From contig NZ_FOHX01000005.1 of NCBI RefSeq assembly GCF_900111685.1, positions 372,001 through 436,000 on the forward strand: a stretch of 64,000 nt of DNA, written 5' to 3'. The DNA comes from Nonomuraea wenchangensis. Lineage in GTDB: Bacteria > Actinomycetota > Actinomycetes > Streptosporangiales > Streptosporangiaceae. The position numbers were made by a program, and so were the translations under genes. How positions within the stretch are numbered: the stretch's first letter is position 1; every line of letters starts with the position of its first letter. Positions 33,889 to 42,204 of the stretch are shown here, in pieces. The notes beneath the pieces were generated by a model. That model saw only the letters and a list, made by a program, of their open reading frames with translations, was not told the origin of the DNA and did no database searches.

Positions 33889-34871
33889 GGCGTCGGGGTG
33901 TCCTCCGGTCGGGTGACGTGCAGCCAGCAGTTGGTCCAGCCGCCGTCGGGGAACTCGGTGCGCGGCGGGAACTCCGTCCGGCACTCGTCCCTGGCGAACG
34001 GGCAGCGTGGGTGGAAGCGGCAGCCGGGCGGCGGGTCCACCAGGCTGGGCGGCTCGCCGAGCTTCTCGGCGGCGGTGAACGCCGAGCTGCCCGCGGCGCG
34101 CTCGGGATCGGGCGAGGAGTCGACGAGCAGCCGCGTGTACGGGTGCTTCGGCTCCTGGATGACCGACTCCGCCGGGCCGCCCTCGACCATCTGGCCGGCG
34201 TACATGACGAAGACGTCGTCCGACAGGTAGCGGGCGCTGGCGATGTCGTGCGTGATGTAGAGCAGCGCCAGCCCCTCCTCGTCGCGGAGCCTGGCCAGCA
34301 GGTTGAGCACGTCGAGCCGGATCGACACGTCCAGCATCGAGATCGGCTCGTCACCGAGCAGCACCGACGGCCGCACGGCGAGCGCCCGCGCGATCGCCAC
34401 CCGCTGCCGCTGGCCGCCCGACAGCTCGTGCGGCAGCTTGCGCGCGAACTCCGCCTCCGGCGTCAGGTTGACCTTGCCGAGCAGCTCGCGCACGTGCTCG
34501 TCGCCGGCCGGGTGCGCGTGCAACTTCAGCGCCCTGCGCAGGTTGTGCTCCACCCTCCGCAGCGAGTTGAGCGAGGCGAACGGGTCCTGGAAAACGAGCT
34601 GCACCTCGCCGGCGAAACGTCTGTCCGGCCCGGTCACGGGCTCGCCGCGCAGCAGGATCCGCCCCGAGGTCACCGGGTAGAACTGGGCCAGCAGCCGGGC
34701 CAGCGTCGTCTTGCCGCTGCCGCTCTCGCCGACCAGCGCGGCGATCCTTCCCCGGTGGAGGCGCAGCGTGACGTTCTCCACCGCGCGGACCGTCACGTGC
34801 CTGCCGACGCCGTCGCGCGACTCGAAGTGCTTGGTCACGTCCTCGGCGGCGAGGATCGGGATGTCAGACAT
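33885..34871 (-). CDS. Dipeptide/oligopeptide-type ABC transporter ATP-binding protein (DppF-like)
   Basis: Encodes 328 aa. Walker A GESGSGKTT, Q-loop VFQDPFAS, signature LSGGQRQRVAIARAL, Walker B LLGDEPISMLD and the H-loop THDIA are all intact. The C-terminal oligopeptide-transporter extension has the Cys pair in PGCRFHPRCPFARDEC. ATG 34871 overlaps the upstream ATPase stop by eight bases. It energises the import of the operon's substrate together with the next ATPase. Confidence 0.93.
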   Translation of the reverse strand: MSDIPILAAEDVTKHFESRDGVGRHVTVRAVENVTLRLHRGRIAALVGESGSGKTTLARLLAQFYPVTSGRILLRGEPVTGPDRRFAGEVQLVFQDPFASLNSLRRVEHNLRRALKLHAHPAGDEHVRELLGKVNLTPEAEFARKLPHELSGGQRQRVAIARALAVRPSVLLGDEPISMLDVSIRLDVLNLLARLRDEEGLALLYITHDIASARYLSDDVFVMYAGQMVEGGPAESVIQEPKHPYTRLLVDSSPDPERAAGSSAFTAAEKLGEPPSLVDPPPGCRFHPRCPFARDECRTEFPPRTEFPDGGWTNCWLHVTRPEDTPTP

Positions 34872-35835
34872 GCGCCCTCTCTCGGTCGTGCAGGTGACAG
34901 GCCGCCAGGCCGCCGCCCACCGGCAGCAGCTCGGGACGCCGCTCCGCGCAGTCGCCGAACCGCCGCGCGCAGCGCGGCTCGAACGCGCACCCGGGCGGCA
35001 GGTCGCGCAGCGCGGGCGGGGTGCCGGGGATGCCGCTGAGCTTGGTGACCGGCGCGCGCAGCGGCGGGAAGGAGTCGCGCAGGCCCTTCGTGTACGGGTG
35101 CTTGGGGTCGGCGTAGATGCCGGCCGCCTCACCGATCTCCACGATCCGGCCGGCGTACATGACGGCGATCCGGTCGGCCAGCTCGACCAGCAGCGACAGG
35201 TCGTGCGTGACGAACACCACCGAGAAGCCCAGCCGGTCGCGGAGCTGGAGGATCTGGGAGAGGATCTGGCGCTGCATGACGACGTCCACGGCGGTGGTGG
35301 GCTCGTCCATGACGACCAGCTCGGGGTCGCAGGCCAGCGCCAGGGCGATCATCGCGCGCTGGCGCATGCCGCCGGACATCTCGTGCGGGTACGACCGGGC
35401 CCGGTCGGGCGAGATGCCCACCATCTCCAGCAGCTCGGCGGTGCGCTTTCCGGCGTCGCGGTAGCCGTGCGCCTTCAGCACGTCGGCGAACTGGGCGCTC
35501 AGCCGGGCGACGGGGTTGAGCGCGTCCATGGCGCTCTGCAGCACCACGGCGATCCTGCGCCAGCGCAGCGTGCGCAGCTCCCTGTCGGTCCTGGCGGCGA
35601 GGTCCACGGGCTCGCCGTCGCGCGGATGCAGCCACACCTCGCCGCCGGTCAGCGCCGCCGGCGGGCGCAGCAGCCGCATGATCGCCATGATGAGGGTGGA
35701 CTTGCCGCAGCCGGACTCGCCCGCCACGCCGAGGATCTCGCCGCGCCGGAGCTGGAAGCTCACGTCGTTGACGGCCCGTACGGCTCCCTTGGCCGAGACG
35801 TAGTCGACGTCCAGCCCTTTGACGTCCAGGATCAT
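34864..35835 (-). CDS. Dipeptide/oligopeptide-type ABC transporter ATP-binding protein (DppD-like)
   Basis: Encodes 323 aa. Walker A GESGCGKST, signature MSGGMRQRAMIALAL, Walker B LVVMDEPTTAVD and THDLSL are intact; the C-terminal Cys motif is PGCAFEPRCARRFGDC. ATG overlaps the permease TGA by four bases. Partner of the DppF-like ATPase. Confidence 0.93.
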   Translation of the reverse strand: MILDVKGLDVDYVSAKGAVRAVNDVSFQLRRGEILGVAGESGCGKSTLIMAIMRLLRPPAALTGGEVWLHPRDGEPVDLAARTDRELRTLRWRRIAVVLQSAMDALNPVARLSAQFADVLKAHGYRDAGKRTAELLEMVGISPDRARSYPHEMSGGMRQRAMIALALACDPELVVMDEPTTAVDVVMQRQILSQILQLRDRLGFSVVFVTHDLSLLVELADRIAVMYAGRIVEIGEAAGIYADPKHPYTKGLRDSFPPLRAPVTKLSGIPGTPPALRDLPPGCAFEPRCARRFGDCAERRPELLPVGGGLAACHLHDRERAHV

Positions 35836-36677
35836 GCGAGCGCCTTTCTCATCGCCTTGATGTCGGCCGTGCGCAGGCGAGGGTTCATGACCTCGTCGAT
35901 GCCGAAGTTGACCAGCCCGGTCGCGGTGCCGAGCAGCGCGATGCACAGGCCGGGCGGGACGAACCACCACCACATGCCGTTGAGCAGGGCCACCTGCCTG
36001 GCCTGGTCGATGATGGTGCCCCAGCTCACGGTGTCGGCCGAGGAGATGCCGAGGAAGGCCAGCCCGGCCTCGGCCAGGACCGCGCCCAGCACCAGGTGCA
36101 GGAACATCGCCGAGATCCAGCCGGCCAGGTGCGGCAGCACCTCCACGAAGATCAGCCGCGTCCTGGTCTCGCCGAGCATGCGCATCGCCATGACGAAGTC
36201 CCGCCCCCGCAGGGAGAGCGTCTGCGCCCGCAGGGTGCGGGCGCCGGGCGCCCACCCGAACAGCCCGATGATCAGCGCGATCGTGACCGGGCCGGTGTCC
36301 TGCACGTAGCCCGCCACGATAAGGGTGAGCGGGAGCACGGGCAGGACCAGGAACATGTTGGTCAGGAAGGACAGCAGCGCGTCGATCCGGCCGCCGAAGA
36401 AGCCCGCGGTGACGCCGACCACGACCGCGAGCACGATGCCGATGACGCCGGCCAGCGCGCCGACCACCATCGAGTTGCGCGTCCCGGCGATCACCTGGGC
36501 GAGCACGTCGGTGCCCTGGCTGGTGGCGCCGAGCAGATGGCCGCCGCCCGGCGGCCGGCTGATCGCGTCGTAGTCGATCTTCCAGGGTCCGATGCCCATC
36601 AGGTCGTTGAGCCACGGACCGACGACCGCGACCACCGCGAAGAAGGCGATGATGCCGATGCCGACGCGGACCTTCAT
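35832..36677 (-). CDS. ABC transporter permease (DppC-like)
   Basis: Encodes 281 aa with about six membrane helices. LLGATSQGTDVLAQVIAGTRNSM matches the DppC N-terminal signature, and the EAA loop reads EAGLAFLGISSADTVSWG. ATG overlaps the first permease's stop by four bases (ATGA). Inner-membrane channel half. Confidence 0.92.
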   Translation of the reverse strand: MKVRVGIGIIAFFAVVAVVGPWLNDLMGIGPWKIDYDAISRPPGGGHLLGATSQGTDVLAQVIAGTRNSMVVGALAGVIGIVLAVVVGVTAGFFGGRIDALLSFLTNMFLVLPVLPLTLIVAGYVQDTGPVTIALIIGLFGWAPGARTLRAQTLSLRGRDFVMAMRMLGETRTRLIFVEVLPHLAGWISAMFLHLVLGAVLAEAGLAFLGISSADTVSWGTIIDQARQVALLNGMWWWFVPPGLCIALLGTATGLVNFGIDEVMNPRLRTADIKAMRKALA

Positions 36678-37678
36678 CGGCCTGCCTCCCTCGTGCGCGG
36701 GTCGATCATCACGTAGACGGAGTCGGCCACGAAGTTGGCCAGCAGCACGGTGAGCGTCGTCAGCAGGAAGACGCCCTGCATGAGCGGATAGTCGCGCTTG
36801 CTGACCGCGTCGTACAGCAGGTAGCCGATGCCGGGATAGGAGAAGACGATCTCGGTGAGCAGCGCGCCGCCGAGCACGCCGCCGATCGCCATGGCGAAGC
36901 CGGTGACGCTGGGCAGCAGGGCGTTGCGGGCGGCGTACCGGAACATGACCCGCCCGGCCGAGAGCCCTTTGGCCCGGCCGAGCAGCACGTAGTCCTCGCT
37001 GACGGCCGTGACCATCATGTTGCGCATGCCGAGCAGCCAGCCGCCGAAGGCGGAGAAGACGATCGTCGCGGCGGGCATCACCAGGTGTTCCAGGACGCTG
37101 CCCAGGAAGCCCGGCCCGCCGTACAGGTCGGGGTCGAAGCCGCCGCCCAGCGGGAACCAGCCGAGCACCAGGCCGAACACGTACAGGGCGATGAGCGCCA
37201 CCCAGAAGTACGGGAGCGCGCTCAGGAACGTCGACAGGGGCGACAGGAACCCGTCGAGCCGCCCGCCCGGCTTCCAGCCGGCCGCGATCCCGAGACCGGT
37301 CCCGAGCAGGAAGGCGATCACCGTGGTGGTGCCGACCAGCAGCAGCGTCCACGGCAGACCGGCCCCGAGCAGCTCGCCCACCGGGGTAGGGAAGCGGCTG
37401 ACGGACAGGCCGAAGTCGAGCCGCGCGATGCTCACGAGATAGTCCCAGTACTGCTGGAGCAGGCCGGCGCGCGGGTCGCCGAACAGCTTCTGGATCGCCG
37501 CCACGGTCTCGGGCGAGACGGACTCGCCCGACTGCCGCTGCAACTGCCGGACGATCACGGACGCGGGGTCCCCCGGCATGAGCCGGGGGATGAGGAAGTT
37601 CAGCGTGATCGCCGACCAGGCGGTGGCCAGGTAGAAGCCCACCCGCCTGGTCAGGAACCGCCACTTGCCCTGCTTCAT
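36674..37678 (-). CDS. ABC transporter permease (DppB-like)
   Basis: Encodes 334 aa. N-terminal helix and large extracytoplasmic loop (FLIPRLMPGDPASVIV), then EAA-type loop EDYVLLGRAKGLSAGRVMFRYAARNALLP. The ATG follows the binding-protein TAG with no gap. Pairs with the DppC-like permease. Confidence 0.93.
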   Translation of the reverse strand: MKQGKWRFLTRRVGFYLATAWSAITLNFLIPRLMPGDPASVIVRQLQRQSGESVSPETVAAIQKLFGDPRAGLLQQYWDYLVSIARLDFGLSVSRFPTPVGELLGAGLPWTLLLVGTTTVIAFLLGTGLGIAAGWKPGGRLDGFLSPLSTFLSALPYFWVALIALYVFGLVLGWFPLGGGFDPDLYGGPGFLGSVLEHLVMPAATIVFSAFGGWLLGMRNMMVTAVSEDYVLLGRAKGLSAGRVMFRYAARNALLPSVTGFAMAIGGVLGGALLTEIVFSYPGIGYLLYDAVSKRDYPLMQGVFLLTTLTVLLANFVADSVYVMIDPRTREAGR

Positions 37679-39358
37679 CTACGCGCCCGCGGGCTTGAGG
37701 CCCTTGAGGGTCAGCACGATGTCCGGGCCGATCCCGCTGTGCGGGACGTGCTGGGTGTCGCCCGCCTCGGGCCAGCCCGTCCAGCGGGCCTGGTTCATCT
37801 CGACGAACCAGTCGGCGGTGAACATCGGGGAGTACGGCACCTGGTCCAGCACGATCTTCTGGAGCTGGTGGCCGGTCTCCTTCTGCGCCTCCGGGTCGCC
37901 GGCGCTCGTGCGCAGCTTGTCGAGGAGCGGCGCGGTGGACCCGTCCTTCCAGCGGCCCTGGTTCTGGTACTGGGCGTCCTTGCCGCTCGGCACGTACGTC
38001 TCGGGGTCGAGCTGGTCGGTGAAGACGGAGTAGAGGCCGTTGGAGCCGCCGGTCCAGTAGAGGGCCATGTCGAAGTCGCCGTCGTTGAGCTGCGGGTCGT
38101 AGTTCTCCTCGGGCACGGCCGTGACCTTCACGTCCAGGCCCAGGTTGGTCTTCCACTGGTCCTGCATGCCCTTGCCGTACGCCATCCAGTTGGCGTACTC
38201 CTGCACGACCTTGACGCCCAGCGGGTAGGTCTTGCCGTCCTTGGCGAGCTGCCCGTCCTGGACGGTCCAGCCGCCGTCGGCCAGCGCCTTCTTGGCCCCT
38301 TCCGCGTCGAGGGCCTGCGGCGCGCACTCCGGGGCCATGAAGTCGGCGTACACGGCGGGCTCCAGGCCGCACGCGTTGGCCGGCTCCTGGCCGGTGGGCG
38401 CCAGTTTGAGCAGGCTGGAACGATCCAGACTCCTCGACAGCGCCCGGCGCACGTTGACGTCGTCGAAGGGCGCCTTGTCCATGTTGAACAGCAGCGACTC
38501 CTCGCCGCCCGTGTGGAACGTCTTGTAGACGTTGGTCTTCGGATCACGGGCCATGTACTCCTGCTCGGCGTTCGGCCAGGAGATGGTGGCGAAGTCGATG
38601 TCGCCCTTGAGCAGGCGGGCCTTGGTCTGGTCGTCGGAACCGGTGGCGACGATCTTGATCGTCTTCATCGGGAACGGACCGCCCCAGTAGTCCGCGCGCG
38701 TCTCCAGCGTGAACTGCTGCGGGGTGAACGCGGTCAGCTTGCCCACGCCCGTGCCGACCGGGTCGGGGTTCGTCCAGGTCTTGAGGTCCTTGTCCTTCCA
38801 GACGTGCTCGGGCACAACCCGGGGCGCGAAGCCGGTGACGCCGAGGGCGAAGCGGTAGAAGTCGAGCTGGGCGGGCTTCTTCCACTTGACGACCACGGTG
38901 TGCTCGTCGGTCGCCTCGGCCGAGACGTAGGTCTGGCCGCCGGTGTTCAGCTCGGGGTACTTCAGCGGGATGTTCAGCGTGAAGGCGACGTCCTTGCTGG
39001 TCATCGGGGTGCCGTCGGAGAACTTCACGTCGGCGCGGAGCTTGAGCGTGACGGTCTTGTCGCCGTCGCTCCACTCCCACGACTCGGCCAGCCACGGCTC
39101 CAGCTGCCCGCCCTTGAAGACGTTGCGGCGCACCAGCGGCTCGTAGATGAGGCTGATCTGCGGGGCGATGTCGGTGGAGGGGGAGTAGATGTTGAAGTTG
39201 CGCGAGTACGTGGTCGCGTTGTTGACCCGCAGGCTGATCGAGTCCGCCACGCCGCCGCCGGTCTCCTGGGTTCCGCCGGCGGTTCCGGGCGAGCACGCGG
39301 TCATCAGCAGTGCCAGAGCGAGTGTTCCCACGGCTGCAGAGGATCTGAGCTTGGACAT
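37679..39358 (-). CDS. Family 5 extracellular solute-binding lipoprotein
   Basis: Encodes 559 aa. The signal peptide ends in the lipobox LMTAC. The body is SBP_bac_5: LIYEPLVRRN, KFSDGTPMTSKDVAFTLN, LLFNMDKAPFDDVNVRRALSRSLDR and QNQGRWKDGST. These receptors bind peptides or, in several bacteria, oligosaccharides including chitobiose and cellobiose. Position as first gene of an operon ending in GH20 favours an amino-sugar oligosaccharide. A paired TAGCGCT site lies 43-73 bases upstream. Confidence 0.92.
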   Translation of the reverse strand: MSKLRSSAAVGTLALALLMTACSPGTAGGTQETGGGVADSISLRVNNATTYSRNFNIYSPSTDIAPQISLIYEPLVRRNVFKGGQLEPWLAESWEWSDGDKTVTLKLRADVKFSDGTPMTSKDVAFTLNIPLKYPELNTGGQTYVSAEATDEHTVVVKWKKPAQLDFYRFALGVTGFAPRVVPEHVWKDKDLKTWTNPDPVGTGVGKLTAFTPQQFTLETRADYWGGPFPMKTIKIVATGSDDQTKARLLKGDIDFATISWPNAEQEYMARDPKTNVYKTFHTGGEESLLFNMDKAPFDDVNVRRALSRSLDRSSLLKLAPTGQEPANACGLEPAVYADFMAPECAPQALDAEGAKKALADGGWTVQDGQLAKDGKTYPLGVKVVQEYANWMAYGKGMQDQWKTNLGLDVKVTAVPEENYDPQLNDGDFDMALYWTGGSNGLYSVFTDQLDPETYVPSGKDAQYQNQGRWKDGSTAPLLDKLRTSAGDPEAQKETGHQLQKIVLDQVPYSPMFTADWFVEMNQARWTGWPEAGDTQHVPHSGIGPDIVLTLKGLKPAGA

Positions 39359-39400
39359 GGGAGTGCTCCTTCGTCAGGGTCGGGGAGGTGGTGAGGAGGC

Positions 39401-39431
39401 TAGCGCTGATTTATGCAAATAAGTAGCGCTA
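39401..39431. promoter_or_regulatory. Operator candidate upstream of the hexosaminide operon
   Basis: TAGCGCT (39401-39407) recurs as TAGCGCT at 39424-39430, together forming TAGCGCT...AGCGCTA inverted arms; an AT-rich nested inverted repeat (ATTT-ATGC-AAAT) lies between them. The AT-rich spacer against a 70% GC background marks a promoter or repressor site about 45-75 bases before the binding-protein start. Regulator unknown. The rest of the 330-base gap to 39690 holds only the downstream terminator and no convincing gene. Confidence 0.5.
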
Positions 39432-39631
39432 TCTGAGCACGTATCAGCAGACGATGCCCCTCCGCGACGCGATTGTGAGCAACCCGTGACTAAAATATGT
39501 AGGACAGTTTCATAAAGGGGCCTGTTGGGCGGGGGTGTGGCGGGGTCCCGAGGGTGCGGACCGACGCCGGATCGTCCTAATAATGAAGAAACTTGAATTA
39601 ATTGGCCTGGGTGCGGGTCGGCGGGCATACG

Positions 39632-39669
39632 AAAACCCCCTGCCCCGGAGTGCGCTCCGGGACAGGGGG
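39632..39669 (-). terminator. Intrinsic terminator after RibD-like gene
   Basis: CCCCCTG-C-CCCGGAG (39636-39650) pairs with CTCCGGG-A-CAGGGGG (39655-39669), a 14-bp stem with one mismatch; on the minus strand it is followed by TTTT. Confidence 0.85.
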
Positions 39670-39689
39670 TGGCGGGTGACCAGGCGTTT

Positions 39690-40250
39690 CTACGGCTCGT
39701 TCCGCGCGGCCGGACGGTAGACGAGGTTCAGCACGCCCGTGGGGAAGGTCTCCGAGCTCACCAGCTCCAGCGGGATCGGGGACCCCTCGTCGAACAGCCG
39801 CTCGCCCTTGCGGACCGCGATCGGGTGCACCAGCAGGTGCAGCTCGTCCAGCAGGCCCGCCTCCAGGAGCTGGCGGACCACCGAGACCGAGCCGCTGATC
39901 GCGATGCGGCCGCCCTCCTCCCGCTTCAGCGCGGTCACGGCCTCGACCAGGTCGCCCTGGAGCAGCTCGCAGTTGCGCCAAGTGAACTCCAGGGGCTGGC
40001 GCGAGACGATGATCTTGCGGGCGTCCCCGAGCGCCTTGGCGAAGCCGGCGTCCTCGCCGCCCTCCGCCTCCCGCTCCGGCCACGCGCCGGCGAAGCTGTC
40101 GTACGTCACCCGCCCCAGGATCAGCGTGTCGGCCATCTGCGCCTCCACGGCGGCGCCCATCGCGTCGTCGAAGTACGGGAAGTGCCAGTCGGCCGGGTCC
40201 TGCACGACACCGTCGAGGGAGATGAACAGGCCGGCGGCGATGGTCCTCAT
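39690..40250 (-). CDS. Dihydrofolate reductase family protein (RibD C-terminal-like)
   Basis: Encodes 186 aa. The RibD_C/DHFR fold is visible from MRTIAAGLFISLDGVVQDP, MADTLILGRVTYDSFAGAWP, and GGRIAISGSVSVVRQLLEAGLLDELHLLVHP. Such proteins are NADPH-dependent reductases of unknown substrate in most actinomycetes. GGAGGATCATC precedes ATG. It ends in an intrinsic terminator. Confidence 0.92.
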   Translation of the reverse strand: MRTIAAGLFISLDGVVQDPADWHFPYFDDAMGAAVEAQMADTLILGRVTYDSFAGAWPEREAEGGEDAGFAKALGDARKIIVSRQPLEFTWRNCELLQGDLVEAVTALKREEGGRIAISGSVSVVRQLLEAGLLDELHLLVHPIAVRKGERLFDEGSPIPLELVSSETFPTGVLNLVYRPAARNEP

Positions 40251-40373
40251 GATGATCCTCCAGGGGAAAGGGGGCCGGGCGTGCGGCCCGCCGTCGTGGT
40301 CTGGTCACAGCCTCGCCGAGCCCGCTTACGCATTCCTTAAGGTCTTCCTGCGCGGCCAGGGTCCTCGGCGCCG

Positions 40374-40874
40374 TCAGGCGGTGGTGAAGGAGATCCACAC
40401 GTCCGGGGGGACGTCGGGCCGGCCGGGGACGGGGAGGCGTTCCTCGGTCCACGCCGTGCCGGCGATCCCGGTGGCGACGCGCCGCCAGAACGCGACGGCC
40501 GCGGTGTTCGTGTCCTGGAAGGCGATGCGCCACGGGCCGGGGTGCCGGTCGATCACCTCGCGGACGACCGCCGATCCGACGCCGGACCGGCGCGCGCCGC
40601 GGACCACGAAGAAGCTGTTCAGCACGCGCTCGGGACCGGACACGGCGCGTACGAACGAGAACCCGACCGGCCGGTCGCCGCTGGTGAACAGGTAGGCCGC
40701 CCAGTCGTCGTCCTCGAACGCCTGACGCAGCCGGTCGCTGTGGTAGGTGCCGTCGGGGCTCGGCAGGCCGCCCTGGTAGTCGGCCATGTCGTGGCGGAAC
40801 ATCAGCCAGAGCCGTTCGACGGTGGGGCGGTCGGCGGCGGTCACGGGTCGTACGAGAACCGGAGAAACAGTCAT
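40374..40874 (-). CDS. GNAT-family N-acetyltransferase
   Basis: Encodes 166 aa with acetyl-CoA-binding stretch VVRGARRSGVGSAVVREV (R-x-x-G-x-G/A type) and C-terminal AFQDTNTAAVAFWRRV. ATG 40874 was chosen because the frame upstream enters the divergent gene without homology. Substrate unknown. It starts 107 bases from the divergent hypothetical gene. Confidence 0.88.
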   Translation of the reverse strand: MTVSPVLVRPVTAADRPTVERLWLMFRHDMADYQGGLPSPDGTYHSDRLRQAFEDDDWAAYLFTSGDRPVGFSFVRAVSGPERVLNSFFVVRGARRSGVGSAVVREVIDRHPGPWRIAFQDTNTAAVAFWRRVATGIAGTAWTEERLPVPGRPDVPPDVWISFTTA

Positions 40875-40981
40875 AGAACCACTTTCGGCCGGAAGTAAAT
40901 CCGGCCGGAAAGGTAAAACTAGCAGAGTCCGGACGCTGACCTGCGCGCATCCTTCGCGCTGCGGCGGGTAACGCGGGGTCC

Positions 40982-41431
40982 ATGGCATACACACCCGATC
41001 AGGACCATCGCCGCCCCGACGGCGCCGATGACCAGGCGGTCAAGGCCGCCGGCATGCTGTCGGAGGCGCTGGAGACGGTCGAGCGCGCCCGCGGCCACCT
41101 CTACTCCTTCCACCAGCTCACCGGCTCCGCCCACGCCACGGTGGCCGAGGTCGTGAAGCTGCTCGGCGGGACCGGCCACGACGACCTGGCCCGCCGGCTG
41201 GCCGCCGAACTGGTCGGCCGCGACGTCCTGCCGGGCCGGTGGACGTTCCAGATCGTCGAGGAGTACGACGACGACTACTACGCGACCTTCCGCGAGCTGG
41301 AACGCGAGGTGCGCGACCGGCTCATGGCCGGCCGCCGGCACGTGTACGAGGCGGAGATGAAGCAGCGCTCGCAGGCAGCGGGAGAGGCTGCGGGGGAGGC
41401 TGCGGGGAAGGCGGTGACCGGCAGAACGTAA
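40982..41431 (+). CDS. Conserved hypothetical helical protein
   Basis: Encodes 149 aa. The middle is helical with a YSFHQLTGSAHATV segment and RWTFQIVEEYDDDYY, followed by charged RHVYEAEMKQRSQ. The C-terminus is a short imperfect AGEAAGEAAGKA repeat encoded by 12-base DNA repeats. No membrane or catalytic motif. Actinomycete homologues seem to be widespread but uncharacterised; that is from memory, not a search. Confidence 0.7.
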   Translation: MAYTPDQDHRRPDGADDQAVKAAGMLSEALETVERARGHLYSFHQLTGSAHATVAEVVKLLGGTGHDDLARRLAAELVGRDVLPGRWTFQIVEEYDDDYYATFRELEREVRDRLMAGRRHVYEAEMKQRSQAAGEAAGEAAGKAVTGRT

Positions 41432-41492
41432 AGCAGTTGCTTGACTTGCGCGGACCTGTTTGGTTGTGTGAAACCGACAGGGGGAGCACACC

Positions 41493-41516
41493 ATGCGTCA
41501 AGTCGGCTGTCAGTGA
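41493..41516 (+). CDS. Possible 7-codon leader ORF before the TetR gene
   Basis: The only strong ribosome site in this region, GGGGGAG, is spaced six bases before ATG 41493, which opens MRQVGCQ and stops at 41514-41516. The TetR GTG follows eight bases later with a poor site of its own. Translational coupling through this mini-ORF is a plausible reading; chance is also possible. Confidence 0.3.
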   Translation: MRQVGCQ

Positions 41517-41523
41517 GCTGGCA

Positions 41524-42204
41524 GTGAGCGCCGTCCGCGCCGAGCGCGTCAACGCCACCCGCGCCCAGATCCTCGCCGCCGCCGAGCGGCTGTTCGCCGA
41601 GCGCGGCGTCTACGCCGTCTCCAACCGCCAGGTCAGCCAGGTGGCCGGCCAGGGCAACAACGCCGCCGTCGGCTACCACTTCGGCACCAAGGCCGACCTC
41701 GTCCGGGCGATCGTGCGCGCCCACACCGAGCGGGTCGAGCTGCTGCGCCGCCGCCTGCTGGCCGGGGCAGGGGGCTCGGACGACGTACGCGACTGGGTGG
41801 GCTGCCTGGTCCGCTCGTTCACCGGGCACCTGGACGACCTCGGCCCGCCCACCTGGTATGCCCGCTTCGCCGCCCAGGTCATGACCGACCCCGCGCTCCG
41901 CCTGATCATGGCCGAGGAGGCGCTGAACTCGCCGACCCTGCGCCGCGTGGTGGACGGCCTGCGGCGCTGCCTGCCCGAGCTGCCCCCCGAGGTGCACGCC
42001 GAGCGCGCCGAGATGGCGGGCCAGCTCGTCGTCCACATGTGCGCCGAGCGCGAGCACGCGCTCGCAGAAGGCCGCCCCACCCTCCGGCCGAGCTGGCACG
42101 ACGCCGCGACCGGGCTGATCGACGCGGTGGTCGGGATCTGGACGGCCCCCGTCACCACCGCAAGGAACGACACCGCCACGCCGGCGACCGAGGAGGACGC
42201 ATGA
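41524..42204 (+). CDS. TetR-family regulator of a P450 pair
   Basis: Encodes 226 aa. The HTH is at residues 10-55 (RAQILAAAERLFAERGVYAVSNRQVSQVAGQGNNAAVGYHFG, in parts). The ligand domain has the TetR_C look with PPTWYARFAAQVMTDP. GTG 41524 is the only in-frame start near the HTH; the longer frame upstream reads through the preceding gene. Its TGA overlaps the P450 ATG (ATGA), so the two are coupled. Confidence 0.85.
   Translation: MSAVRAERVNATRAQILAAAERLFAERGVYAVSNRQVSQVAGQGNNAAVGYHFGTKADLVRAIVRAHTERVELLRRRLLAGAGGSDDVRDWVGCLVRSFTGHLDDLGPPTWYARFAAQVMTDPALRLIMAEEALNSPTLRRVVDGLRRCLPELPPEVHAERAEMAGQLVVHMCAEREHALAEGRPTLRPSWHDAATGLIDAVVGIWTAPVTTARNDTATPATEEDA

Noticed and set aside
39374-39628. 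84-codon minus-strand frame in the operon's promoter gap
   Set aside because: It runs across the operator, AT-rich promoter and terminator approach, has no ribosome site and low-complexity content.
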